This document shows, in pieces, positions 1 to 7,892 of a stretch of DNA of 64,000 bases; positions within the stretch are counted from its first letter, which is position 1, and every line of letters starts with the position of its first letter. This DNA comes from an uncultured Bacteroidaceae bacterium. GTDB taxonomy: Bacteria > Bacteroidota > Bacteroidia > Bacteroidales > Bacteroidaceae. The DNA lies in the NCBI GenBank assembly GCA_905233465.1, contig CAJOEI010000003.1, forward strand, positions 1 through 64,000. Reading direction: 5' to 3'. The translations under genes were made by a program, and so were the position numbers. Under the pieces are notes generated by a model, which worked only from the letters and a program-made list of their open reading frames with translations, ran no database searches and was not told where the DNA came from.

Positions 1-6
1 GCTTTT

Positions 7-786
7 CTATTTCATCAGCACGCGGTCGCCACAGCGACGGGCGAGTTCTTTCTGTGCTGCCTTGGCCTCGCCTATGGCTTGCATAACCTCCTGCAGACGG
101 TTTCTGTCGGCCATAGCTTCGAGGCTGCGCAGCTGCTGCATCAGCGATGATATGCGCTCCTCGATGATGGCCAGTTTGTAGTCTGTCATCAGATGGGGTA
201 CCAGATCCACAAGACGCTCTTCCTCTGTCTCGATGGTCTTCACACGGCTGTGAATCTTGCTCAGCGTCTCATTGTCGTGTGCCAACTCGTTGGCAATGCG
301 GGCTATCTCAATGTCGGGATGGTTCTCGAAGTAGCGGTCGGCACGGAAGCCCTCTTCGCCGCCATGCTCCACGGCTTCATCCAGGATGCGGGCGTAGATG
401 GGCGTACGCAGGCTGATGTCATCCTCATCGAGCGAGAAGCGTATGAAGTCCGTAACAGTGAGCTGTCGGGGCTGACCTTGCTCGTCCTCCACAGTGCACA
501 TCACCTTCTCCCCATGACGTATCACCATCTGCATGAGAGCCCGTTCCTTGCGTTGGAAGAGGGCGGCCCCACCCCCGGCCCCTCCCCTGTTAGGGAGGGG
601 AGAGGGGAGTGGTTCGACAGGCTCACCATGAACTGGTGTGAGGGGTGTGTCGCACCGGAGGCGGATGCGCACGGTGCGTCCTGCTGTGGCGGCGATGTAG
701 CCTTGGCGTATGTCGGCCTTGGAGGTGGCCATGCGCTTGTAGTCGTCGCTGAGGACGAGGAACTTGCGCTCTATTTCATAATGCAC
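7..786 (-). CDS. In-frame chimera: CYTH N-terminus + GC-rich repeat + DnaG primase C-terminus
   Basis: The 259-residue ORF has three parts. Residues 1-44 (MHYEIERKFLV ... GRTVRIRLR) match the start of CYTH/triphosphate-tunnel proteins. Residues ~45-73 (HGEPVEPLPSPLPNRGGAG) are the translation of a repeat also found elsewhere in this window. Residues ~74-259 (FQRKERALMQMVIRHGE ... LSKIHS ... EEERLVDLVPHL ... GDRVLMK) resemble the C-terminal helicase-binding part of Bacteroidetes DNA primase. The rest of the CYTH domain (the acidic/basic tunnel strands) and the primase zinc-finger and TOPRIM core are both absent, so neither activity should survive. The DnaG identification rests on recalled family patterns. 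It is either a real repeat-mediated rearrangement or a repeat-collapsed assembly join. It should not be annotated as a functional CYTH enzyme or primase. Confidence 0.75.
   Translation of the reverse strand: MHYEIERKFLVLSDDYKRMATSKADIRQGYIAATAGRTVRIRLRCDTPLTPVHGEPVEPLPSPLPNRGGAGGGAALFQRKERALMQMVIRHGEKVMCTVEDEQGQPRQLTVTDFIRFSLDEDDISLRTPIYARILDEAVEHGGEEGFRADRYFENHPDIEIARIANELAHDNETLSKIHSRVKTIETEEERLVDLVPHLMTDYKLAIIEERISSLMQQLRSLEAMADRNRLQEVMQAIGEAKAAQKELARRCGDRVLMK
562..632 (-). repeat. GC-rich palindromic element inside the CYTH/DnaG chimera
   Basis: On the minus strand the core reads CTCCCCTCCCTAACAGGGG followed by AGGGGCCGGGGGTGGGGC. It is preceded by an 18-20 bp tag (ATGGTGAGCCTGTCGAACC) that recurs at 43951-43969. 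The element is translated in frame and marks the exact junction between the CYTH-like and DnaG-like parts. Confidence 0.85.
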
Positions 787-989
787 CTATGTAATTTACA
801 ATTTTACGATTTTACAATTTCGCGACAATGCATCAGCGCGGCGAAACCGCGCTGCACACTGCCGCAAGGGGAAGAAGGCGCCTTTATGAGCGCAATGGAA
901 AATGGAGTTCAATTCACAATGATCAATGTTCAATGATCAATGTTCAATGTCCAATGATCAATGTTCAATGTTCAATGTTCAATGGCTTG
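787..989. repeat. Intergenic short-repeat array with GC palindrome
   Basis: No gene is supported here. The stretch holds a TTTACGATT-type array (about 795-825), a perfect 8-bp hairpin CAGCGCGG-cgaaa-CCGCGCTG (834-854), and an array of 7- to 9-mers of the type TCAATGT/TCAATGA (about 930-985). The same classes of arrays sit in many other gaps of this window. Confidence 0.8.
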
Positions 990-1133
990 TTAGTTGCGTC
1001 CCCAGAAGACGTAGCTGATGAACATGATGATGAAGAGGGCTGCGAGGGCCCAGATGATGTAGTTGATGACGCGTTGTGCCTGCTGCTTCTCGCGTGCTGC
1101 ACGACGCTCGTCGCGGTTTTGCTTCTTTTTCAT
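990..1133 (-). CDS. 47-residue single-pass membrane protein, function unknown
   Basis: This ORF is too short for the ORF track. It begins MKKKQNRDERRAAREKQQ, a highly charged cytoplasmic-type N-terminus, followed by one hydrophobic segment (about residues 22-43, YIIWALAALFIIMFISYVF) and a short WGRN tail ending in TAA. The positive-inside distribution predicts an N-in orientation. It lies on the same strand as prfB, about 100 bp downstream, with a repeat hairpin and a TTTACAG array between. I do not recognise a named family. The clean start, the charge/TM architecture and the intact frame in otherwise repeat-rich DNA support a real gene. Confidence 0.6.
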   Translation of the reverse strand: MKKKQNRDERRAAREKQQAQRVINYIIWALAALFIIMFISYVFWGRN

Positions 1134-1140
1134 AATATAA

Positions 1141-1219
1141 TTTACAGTTTACGGTTTACAGTTTACAAGTTTTTGGAGTTATAATGTGGAGTTAAAAAAG
1201 AACTCCACATCATAACTCC
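1141..1219. repeat. TTTACAG array plus long inverted repeat GGAGTTATAATGTGGAGTT
   Basis: A short TTTACAG-type array (1141-1167) is followed by GGAGTTATAATGTGGAGTT-aaaaaag-AACTCCACATCATAACTCC (1175-1219), a 19-bp stem with one mismatch. A shorter copy of the same palindrome is at 43443-43470, also just downstream of a minus-strand gene. No strong T-tract follows on the minus strand, so this looks like a repeated palindrome rather than a simple intrinsic terminator. Confidence 0.75.
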
Positions 1220-1237
1220 CTAAAGTTGAGTTCTTGA

Positions 1238-2347
1238 TTATTCTCCTCCAAACTGCATGAGGTATGCTTTGATGAAGGGGTCTATCTTGCCGTCCATGAC
1301 TGCTGTGACGTCTGATGTCTGGTGTCCGGTGCGGTGGTCCTTGACGCGTCTGTCGTCGAAGACGTAGGATCGTATCTGTGAGCCCCATTCTATTTTCTTC
1401 TTTCCGGCCTCGACCTTGGCTTGTTCCTGCATGCGATGCTGCAGTTCCTTGTCGTAGAGCATGGAGCGCAGGAGTCGTAGTGCGTTCTCCTTGTTCTTGG
1501 GTTGGTCGCGTGTCTCGGTGTTCTCGATGAGTATCTCCTCTTCCTCGCCGGTGTAGGGGTCTTTGTACTGATAGCGTAGGCGCACTCCGGACTCGACTTT
1601 GTTGACGTTTTGTCCTCCTGCACCGCTGCTGCGGAAGGTGTCCCATGAGATGCGTGCGGGTTCGATGTTGACGTCAATGGTGTCGTCGACGAGTGGTGTG
1701 ACGAAGACGCTGGCGAAGCTTGTCATACGCTTGCCTTGTGCGTTGTATGGTGAGACGCGCACGAGTCGGTGTACGCCGTTCTCGCCCTTGAGGTAGCCGT
1801 AGGCGTATTCGCCGATTATCTCGAGTGTACATGACTTGATGCCGGCGTCGTCGGCTTCCAGGAGGCTGCTGACGACGCATCGGTAGCCGTTCTGCTCGGC
1901 CCATCGCATGTACATGCGCATGAGCATCTCTGCCCAGTCCTGTGCCTCGGTGCCTCCTGCTCCGGAGTTGATCTTGAGGACTGCGTCCATGGGGTCTTCT
2001 TGCTGCCGGAGCATGTTGCGGAGCTCGAGTGCTTCGAGTGCTGCGGTGCAGCGTGCGTAGATGTCGTCGACTTCCTGCTCGGTGACGAGTTGTTCGCGAT
2101 AGAAGTCGAATGCTGTGGCGAGTTCGTCGGTGAGTGTGCGAACTTCGGCGTAGTCGTTGAGCCATTTCTGTAGGCTCTTGACTTTCTTCATCTGCTCTTC
2201 TGCGCGCTTGGCGTCTTCCCAGAAGTCGGGAGCCTGTGTGCGCAGCTGTTCTTCCTCGTACTCCATCTGTTTTGCTGGGATGTCGAGGTAGCGGTGGAGT
2301 GCTGCGGTGCGCTCTTGTATATCCTTGAGTTGTTCGGTTGTTATCAT
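1238..2347 (-). CDS. prfB: Peptide chain release factor 2
   Basis: RF2 recognises UGA/UAA stop codons and triggers peptide release on the ribosome. From MITTEQLKDI the protein is 369 residues. The catalytic GGQ motif lies at about 244-246 (SGAGGQNVNK) and the codon-recognition loop reads SPY at about 199-201 instead of the classical SPF. NSGAGGTEAQDW is also typical. I chose the ATG at 2347 rather than the ORF-track start because the upstream 13 residues are not family-like. The frame is continuous through the region (HRYL-DIP) where many bacteria have the programmed CUU-UGA frameshift, so autoregulation by frameshifting is absent. The gene follows the acyl-CoA synthetase by 48 bp and may be co-transcribed with it. 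Confidence 0.97.
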   Translation of the reverse strand: MITTEQLKDIQERTAALHRYLDIPAKQMEYEEEQLRTQAPDFWEDAKRAEEQMKKVKSLQKWLNDYAEVRTLTDELATAFDFYREQLVTEQEVDDIYARCTAALEALELRNMLRQQEDPMDAVLKINSGAGGTEAQDWAEMLMRMYMRWAEQNGYRCVVSSLLEADDAGIKSCTLEIIGEYAYGYLKGENGVHRLVRVSPYNAQGKRMTSFASVFVTPLVDDTIDVNIEPARISWDTFRSSGAGGQNVNKVESGVRLRYQYKDPYTGEEEEILIENTETRDQPKNKENALRLLRSMLYDKELQHRMQEQAKVEAGKKKIEWGSQIRSYVFDDRRVKDHRTGHQTSDVTAVMDGKIDPFIKAYLMQFGGE

Positions 2348-2395
2348 ATATTTAGTTGTGTTCGCTGTGAACAGCGACATACTCAACGTGGTTGG

Positions 2396-4204
2396 TTACT
2401 CGGCATACATCGCGTCAATTTGTGCTTTGTAGTTCTTGGCGATGACGGGTCGTTTGATTTTGAGTGTGTTGGTGAGTTCGCCTCGCTGCATGGAGAATGG
2501 TTCCGGGAGTAGTGTGATGCATTTGACTTGCTCGTAGTGTGCGAACTCCTGCTGTAGGGTCTCAATGCGGTGCATGACCATTTGGTTGACGAGTGGGTTG
2601 CTGCACAGTTGCTGTCGGTCTTCAAATGCTATGCCGTTGTCTGTAGCCCATTGCTCGAGGAGTTTGTAGTCAGGAATGACGAGTGCTGACACGAACTTGT
2701 GTTCGTCGGCTATGACGGCCACTTCATCGATATATCTGTCTACGACGAACTTGGACTCGAGTGTCTGTGGGGATATGTACTTGCCGTTGGAGGTCTTGAA
2801 GAGATCCTTGATGCGGTCTGTGAGGTAGAGTTCTCCGTCCTTGATGTATCCGCAGTCGCCTGTGTGGAACCACCCGTCCTCGTCGAAAGCCTGGGCTGTG
2901 ATTTCGGCTTTGCGGTAGTAGCCTCGTGTGATGGTATCGCCCCGCAGGAGTATCTCATTCTGTTCGCCGAATTTGATGTCTATGCCATCGAGGACACGTC
3001 CCACGGAGCCGATGCTTGCGGGTGAGTGATGCCAGTCGCAAGACACTGTGGCGGTGGTCTCGGTCATGCCGTAACCGGCCGTCATGCGTATGCCTACGGA
3101 ATGCACGAACTCCTCTATGGCTGGCGGGATGAATGAGCCAGCTGTGGGGAAGAAGTTGGCGCGTTCGAGGCCGAGGCGTTTCTTAAGCAGTGATAGTATG
3201 GTGCGCTCGTAGAAGGCGTATTTGAGTTTGAGTGCCATCGGTGGCACGAGTCCCTTGAGACGATATTCGACGTTGTAGCGTCGGCCCACGGAGAGGGCGT
3301 CGAGCATGAGTTTGCGTTGCATGGGGCTGCTGCTGCCAATCTTCTCCTGCACGCCGCTGTAGACCTTTTCCCAGAAGCGCGGCACGGCGGCCATGCATGT
3401 GGGGTGTACCTCGCGCAACGTCATCTGTATGTCTTGAGGACGGAGGTTTATGGCCAGCTGGCAACCGCGTGAGAGGCACCAGTAGCTCCAGGCGCGTTCG
3501 AAGACGTGGGTAAACGGCAGGAAGCACATGATGACATCCTTCTCCGTCAGGTCCATAATCTTGTCGTTGGCAGGAATGGCAGCGGAATACATCCGCTGTG
3601 TAATCATCACACCTTTTGACACACCTGTGGTGCCGCTGGTGTATAGTATGTTGATGAGGTCGTCGGGTTGGACGGCCTCGTTGCGGCGGATACGCTCGGC
3701 ATCATTGTCGAGGCTCTGCCCCATGGCAAGGAACTCCTCGAAGGTCATGGATACCTGATCGCGCTCGTTGCGCTGCACGGTGGGGTCGAAGATTATGAGG
3801 CGTTCCAGCGTGGGGCACATCTTGAAGACACGGAATGCTGTGTTATACTGATACTGCTCTCCAACAAATACAAAGCGCACCGATGCGTCGTTAATCATAT
3901 ATTGAATCTGCGCCTCGCTGCTTGTGGCATAGAAAGGTATGCTCACGGCCCTGATGCCGTATGCTCCGAAATCCACGCATACGCCTTCGGGCTTGTTCTG
4001 CGTGAAGACGGCGATGTTCTCCTGTTCGGCCACGCCGAGTGCGAGCAATGCACGCGAGACCTGTGCCACGCGTTCGGAGAACTGTGTCCATGTGATTTCG
4101 CGCCATGTTGATGTGGCATAGTCGCGATAGCTTAAGGCCACTTTCTGACCATATACTTTGGCCTGCTCGTGTATGAGCTGCCCCAAATTACATTTCTGAA
4201 GCAT
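2396..4204 (-). CDS. AMP-forming long-chain fatty acid-CoA ligase
   Basis: A 602-residue member of the adenylate-forming superfamily, which converts a fatty acid, ATP and CoA to acyl-CoA via an acyl-AMP. The P-loop-like signature YTSGTTGVSKGVM is near residue 190, the YGMTETTATVS motif is in the middle, and the hinge/ATP region (GWFHTGDCGYIKDGELYLTDR) is near the C-terminus. Length and motifs match the long-chain (FadD/FAA-type) branch. A TATTTTTG -7 element 23 bp before the start gives it its own promoter, and prfB follows closely. Chain-length preference cannot be read from the sequence. Confidence 0.93.
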   Translation of the reverse strand: MLQKCNLGQLIHEQAKVYGQKVALSYRDYATSTWREITWTQFSERVAQVSRALLALGVAEQENIAVFTQNKPEGVCVDFGAYGIRAVSIPFYATSSEAQIQYMINDASVRFVFVGEQYQYNTAFRVFKMCPTLERLIIFDPTVQRNERDQVSMTFEEFLAMGQSLDNDAERIRRNEAVQPDDLINILYTSGTTGVSKGVMITQRMYSAAIPANDKIMDLTEKDVIMCFLPFTHVFERAWSYWCLSRGCQLAINLRPQDIQMTLREVHPTCMAAVPRFWEKVYSGVQEKIGSSSPMQRKLMLDALSVGRRYNVEYRLKGLVPPMALKLKYAFYERTILSLLKKRLGLERANFFPTAGSFIPPAIEEFVHSVGIRMTAGYGMTETTATVSCDWHHSPASIGSVGRVLDGIDIKFGEQNEILLRGDTITRGYYRKAEITAQAFDEDGWFHTGDCGYIKDGELYLTDRIKDLFKTSNGKYISPQTLESKFVVDRYIDEVAVIADEHKFVSALVIPDYKLLEQWATDNGIAFEDRQQLCSNPLVNQMVMHRIETLQQEFAHYEQVKCITLLPEPFSMQRGELTNTLKIKRPVIAKNYKAQIDAMYAE

Positions 4205-4227
4205 GTCGTATTGTGGTTTTGTTGGTG

Positions 4228-4235
4228 CAAAAATA
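4228..4235 (-). promoter_or_regulatory. Bacteroidetes -7 element (TATTTTTG) for the acyl-CoA ligase
   Basis: The minus strand reads TATTTTTGCACC, matching TAnnTTTG, 23 bp upstream of the ATG at 4204. Confidence 0.65.
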
Positions 4236-4273
4236 CAGATTAATCTTGAAACCGACGCTCACAAATGTGAAAA

Positions 4274-4696
4274 TTATGAGGTGGCCAGTAATTTTTTGAG
4301 AGCCTCATCCTCGGCAGCCTCCATAATGGCGCGCTGACCTGGCCCCTTGTCGTTGATGCTGCATAGGTGTAGTATGCCGTGAATGATGACTCGATGGAGC
4401 TCGTTGTCGTATGCCTCACCCAGCGTTTGTGCGTTGGAGCGTACGGTGTCGATGCTTATTATGATGTCTCCGGAGATGATGTTGGCCTCGTCGTAGTCGA
4501 AGGTGATGATGTCGGTGTAGTAGTCGTGGCCCAGAAACTGGCGGTTTACCTGTAGAATCTGTTCATCATTTGTCAGGACATAGTTCACCTGTCCCACGCG
4601 TCGACCGTGTGATGCGGCAACGGCCTCTATCCATTGCCTCAGACGGTCCTCGTCAATCTGTGGCTTGTCAATGTCTAAAGTCTGGAAGGTGATCAT
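4274..4696 (-). CDS. ybeY: Endoribonuclease YbeY (16S rRNA maturation)
   Basis: A 140-residue UPF0054-family metallo-RNase involved in rRNA 3'-end maturation and ribosome quality control. The zinc-binding region reads HRVIIHGILHLCSINDKGPG. Two histidines of the classical HxxxHxxxxxH motif are present, while the position of the third is changed, a pattern I associate with Bacteroidetes YbeY. The size is standard. It starts 10 bp after sufD on the same strand and is probably translated from the sufCD transcript. Confidence 0.92.
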   Translation of the reverse strand: MITFQTLDIDKPQIDEDRLRQWIEAVAASHGRRVGQVNYVLTNDEQILQVNRQFLGHDYYTDIITFDYDEANIISGDIIISIDTVRSNAQTLGEAYDNELHRVIIHGILHLCSINDKGPGQRAIMEAAEDEALKKLLATS

Positions 4697-4706
4697 TGGC
4701 TGTTAT

Positions 4707-5873
4707 TCATTTGTTGGCACACAGCTGACACTCGGCACAAGCACGGAAGCGGTGTTCGACAAGGCAGGACAGCCGCGGGCGCAGCTCCTCAAGAGGAATC
4801 ATGCCAATCACCTCGGCGGCGAAAGCTTGCTTGAGCAACATGCGTGCATCGGCATCGGCAATGCCTCGCTGCCGCATGTAGAATAGAGCATCGGCGGGTA
4901 GCTGTCCCACCGTGGCTCCGTGCGAACACTCGACATCGTCGGCATATATCTCGAGCATGGGCTGCGACCACACGCGTGCCGTGGATGTGCAAACGAGGTT
5001 GGCATTGCGCTCTATGCTTTTGGTCTGTACGGAGCCTTCAGGCACGAGTATGCGTCCTGCGAAGGCCACTTCGGCATGGTCGTCGACAACGTTCTTATAC
5101 AGTTGCTCGCTGCGGCAACCCACTGCGGCATGAGTTATCACGGTGTTAGCGTCCACATGCTGATGTCCGTCGGCTATGGCGCAGCCAAGCAATGTGGTGC
5201 TGCTGCCCTCTTCGGCCAGGCTAACGTGTGTCTGGCTGCGTGAGAGCCCGCATGTCAGCGTGAATGCAGCGTGGGTGAATGTGGCATCCTTTGCCACGTG
5301 TGAATAGAGGTTGTGGAAGCGCCTGTATTGGTCGTGTGTCTGTTCGATGTCATAGATTTCGACATGCGCACCAGTTTCTACAAAGACTTCTGTCACCTGT
5401 GTGGTGAGCATCTCCTGTTCGGCTGCCGTCTCGTCGATGATAAGCTGCAGCGATGTGCCTGCTTCAGCAATGACCATCAGCCTGCGATGTTGCATCAGTG
5501 GCGCAGTGGCGCGACTGGTGTAGCGCAGGTGTATCGGGTTGCCTGGTGCATCACCGTGTTTGGCTCGTAGCACCGTTACCTCCTGTGCCAGTGCGGTGTT
5601 GAGAGCTGTGATGGCATCTGTGTTGCAGTCGGCCAGGGTGCCATAGGTGTCAGGCACATCGGTTTGTGGCGGAGCCTTGCGGAGTTGTAGTCCGTAGTTT
5701 GGTGCCAGTGCTGCGGCCACGTCGGTGTAGCGATACGCCTCCACGTGCCGTGTGGGCAAGCCATTGGCCAGCAGCGCGCGTGCCGCTTCGTCGCGGCGAG
5801 CATTGATGATGCTCGATGAATGGGCATCTATCAGCACGCGTTGTTCGTTGAGTAGATCAAGGTACTGGTTCAT
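4707..5873 (-). CDS. sufD: Fe-S cluster assembly protein SufD
   Basis: A 388-residue SUF scaffold subunit. The C-terminal core has the family signature DVECSHGATVGQLPADALFYMRQRG. SufD normally forms the SufBC2D scaffold that assembles Fe-S clusters using sulfur from SufS. Its start overlaps the sufC stop by 4 bp (ATGA type), so translation is coupled. The expected partners SufB and SufS are not in the window: sufC has its own promoter and downstream comes ybeY. Confidence 0.93.
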   Translation of the reverse strand: MNQYLDLLNEQRVLIDAHSSSIINARRDEAARALLANGLPTRHVEAYRYTDVAAALAPNYGLQLRKAPPQTDVPDTYGTLADCNTDAITALNTALAQEVTVLRAKHGDAPGNPIHLRYTSRATAPLMQHRRLMVIAEAGTSLQLIIDETAAEQEMLTTQVTEVFVETGAHVEIYDIEQTHDQYRRFHNLYSHVAKDATFTHAAFTLTCGLSRSQTHVSLAEEGSSTTLLGCAIADGHQHVDANTVITHAAVGCRSEQLYKNVVDDHAEVAFAGRILVPEGSVQTKSIERNANLVCTSTARVWSQPMLEIYADDVECSHGATVGQLPADALFYMRQRGIADADARMLLKQAFAAEVIGMIPLEELRPRLSCLVEHRFRACAECQLCANK

Positions 5874-6610
5874 GCCTGAAACTGTTCGAATCCGTGTTTC
5901 TCGATCTCTGTGGCAAGCTCTGGTCCGCCAGTGCGTACTATGCGTCCGTCTATGAGCACATGCACCTTGTCTGGATGCAGATAGTCCAACAGGCGCTGGT
6001 AGTGTGTGATGACAATGGCCGATGTCTCAGGCTTGCGCAGACGGTTGAAGCCTTCAGCCACCACGCGCAGCGCATCGACGTCCAGACCCGAATCGGTCTC
6101 GTCGAGGATGCAGAATGATGGTTCGAGCATAGCCATCTGGAAAATCTCGTTGCGCTTCTTCTCTCCTCCGCTGAAGCCCTCGTTTACAGAGCGTGATGTC
6201 AGCCGGCTATCCAGTTCCACCAGTTTGCGACGTTCGCGCATCAACTTGAGGAAAGCTCCGGCATCGAGGGGCTCCAACCCTTGGTGCTTGCGCTTGGCAT
6301 TGAGTGCCGTTCGCAGGAAGTTGACCATCGAGACACCAGGTATTTCCACTGGTTGCTGGAATGAGAGGAAGATACCCTCGTTGGCTCGTTCGTCAGGTGG
6401 CAACGCCAGCAGGTCGCGGCCGTTGTATGTCACCGAACCCTCGGTGACGGTGTATGCAGGATGTCCAACCAGGACGTTGGAGAGAGTCGATTTACCGGCT
6501 CCGTTGTGTCCCATCAGAGCGTGCACTTCACCGTCGCCAATTGTCAGGTCTATACCCTTTAATATCTCTTTGCCGGCAACGGTGGCATGTAGATTTCTGA
6601 TTTCAAGCAT
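5870..6610 (-). CDS. sufC: SUF system ABC-type ATPase SufC
   Basis: A 246-residue ABC ATPase energising the SufBCD scaffold. Walker A is GHNGAGKST, the signature region is FSGGEKKRNEI, and Walker B is near SFCILDETDSGLDVDA. The start at 6610 gives the family N-terminus MLEIRNLHA. It is the first gene of the unit: a TACCTTTG promoter element lies 29 bp upstream and a divergent gene follows, so sufB is not upstream as in the usual sufBCD order. Confidence 0.95.
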   Translation of the reverse strand: MLEIRNLHATVAGKEILKGIDLTIGDGEVHALMGHNGAGKSTLSNVLVGHPAYTVTEGSVTYNGRDLLALPPDERANEGIFLSFQQPVEIPGVSMVNFLRTALNAKRKHQGLEPLDAGAFLKLMRERRKLVELDSRLTSRSVNEGFSGGEKKRNEIFQMAMLEPSFCILDETDSGLDVDALRVVAEGFNRLRKPETSAIVITHYQRLLDYLHPDKVHVLIDGRIVRTGGPELATEIEKHGFEQFQA

Positions 6611-6639
6611 TTCAGATGATTGTCATTGGTTTTGCGGCG

Positions 6640-6647
6640 CAAAGGTA
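6640..6647 (-). promoter_or_regulatory. Bacteroidetes -7 element (TACCTTTG) for sufCD-ybeY
   Basis: The minus strand reads TACCTTTGCGCCG, a perfect TAnnTTTG, 29 bp before the sufC ATG. It supports sufC as the first gene of its transcript. Confidence 0.7.
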
Positions 6648-6721
6648 ATGAAAAACGCTGCTTTTTGCCACGCTGAACGGGAAAAAGTGGGATGTTTGTT
6701 GGGAGTATTAACAATTCTTTG

Positions 6722-6729
6722 TACTTTTG
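6722..6729 (+). promoter_or_regulatory. Bacteroidetes -7 element (TACTTTTG) for the TlpA-like gene
   Basis: TACTTTTGTGCCCGC lies 41 bp upstream of the ATG at 6771. A possible -33 TTTG is at 6695-6698, with spacing slightly longer than the consensus. Confidence 0.65.
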
Positions 6730-6770
6730 TGCCCGCAAAACTCAATCTTACAACTCTCATCTTTTGACGT

Positions 6771-7892
6771 ATGAAAAAATTTATCTCCATCGTGGTCATT
6801 GTGATTGTTGCTGCAATGACATTCAACTGCACCAAGGCTAAGGGCTATACTATCAAGGGAACTGTCGTGGGTGCCGCTGACGGCGACACCGTAAGTCTCA
6901 TTGAGGGCCGAGGCAATGAGATGGAAGTGCTGGCTAATGCAGTGGTTAAGAACGGCAAGTTCACCATCACCGGCGAGCAGGACTCCACGCGTCTGCTTTT
7001 CCTATCCTATGTAAGCAACGATATGCAGCGCAATGCCACGGCATCGTTGTTCGTGGAGAATGCCGAGATTCTCGTAACATTGAATCCAGACTCAGCTGTT
7101 GCTGACGTGCGCGGCACACATGCTAACGAGATATGGACGGCTTTTGCCCGCCACAACGAGCAGCGCTCCAGCGTGGGCATGAAGGCTTTCTATGCCAGCA
7201 TCGATACAGCAGCTACGCCCGAAGCACGCAAGGCTGCCAAGGAACAATTGGATGCTATTGAGGCCGAGCTCACGGATTTCTATAAGGATTTCATCCAGAC
7301 CAATCGCGATAATGTCGTAGGACAGTTTGTGCTTGCCAGCTATGCTGAGCAGCTTGAGGACGAAGACTTTGTCAAGGCTCAGCTCGACGCAATAGACATG
7401 CAGAAGGCTATTCCTGCCGTTCGCAGGCTCAAACAACTTAAAGATATTCAGGCTGAGACCGCCGTTGGAAAGCCTTACAAAGACATTACTGCCGAGACTC
7501 CAGGTACGGAGATTCTCAGCGTGAGCAACTTCGTAGGCCGTCAGGGTGTGAAGCTCCTGATGATAGATTTTTGGGCCAGCTGGTGTGGTCCATGCCGTGC
7601 TGAGATGCCCAATGTGAAGGCTGTTTATGAGCGTTTCCACTCTCAGGGCCTTGAGATTCTCGGCGTGAGCCTTGACAACGACGAGGACGACTGGCGTGAA
7701 GCCATTGACCAGATGGATATGACCTGGCCTCAGATCTCTGACCTCTGTGGTTGGGAGAGTGCCGGTGCAGCAGCTTATGGCGTGCGTGCCATACCTGCAA
7801 CGGTGTTAATTAAGGACGGAATCATCGTTGCGCGCAATGTACGCGGTGCGGAGCTTGCAAAGAAGGTCGAAGAACTGCTGCAACAAGATTGA
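6771..7892 (+). CDS. TlpA-like thiol-disulfide oxidoreductase lipoprotein with DUF4369-like N-domain
   Basis: A 373-residue envelope protein. The N-terminus (MKKFISIVVIVIVAAMTFNC) is a lipoprotein-type signal with a candidate lipid-attached Cys at residue 20. Residues ~25-120 resemble the DUF4369 beta-sandwich found before Bacteroidetes thioredoxins. The C-terminal domain (about 235-373) has WCGPC at 271-275 and the cis-Pro segment VRAIPATVLI. It probably reduces or rearranges disulfides in periplasmic clients. The stop overlaps the following TTG start (TTGA), indicating coupling with the methyltransferase. Confidence 0.9.
   Translation: MKKFISIVVIVIVAAMTFNCTKAKGYTIKGTVVGAADGDTVSLIEGRGNEMEVLANAVVKNGKFTITGEQDSTRLLFLSYVSNDMQRNATASLFVENAEILVTLNPDSAVADVRGTHANEIWTAFARHNEQRSSVGMKAFYASIDTAATPEARKAAKEQLDAIEAELTDFYKDFIQTNRDNVVGQFVLASYAEQLEDEDFVKAQLDAIDMQKAIPAVRRLKQLKDIQAETAVGKPYKDITAETPGTEILSVSNFVGRQGVKLLMIDFWASWCGPCRAEMPNVKAVYERFHSQGLEILGVSLDNDEDDWREAIDQMDMTWPQISDLCGWESAGAAAYGVRAIPATVLIKDGIIVARNVRGAELAKKVEELLQQD

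Noticed and set aside
193-936. 247-residue plus-strand ORF
   Set aside because: It is antisense to the chimera and has no family motif; it runs into repeat arrays. Shadow ORF.
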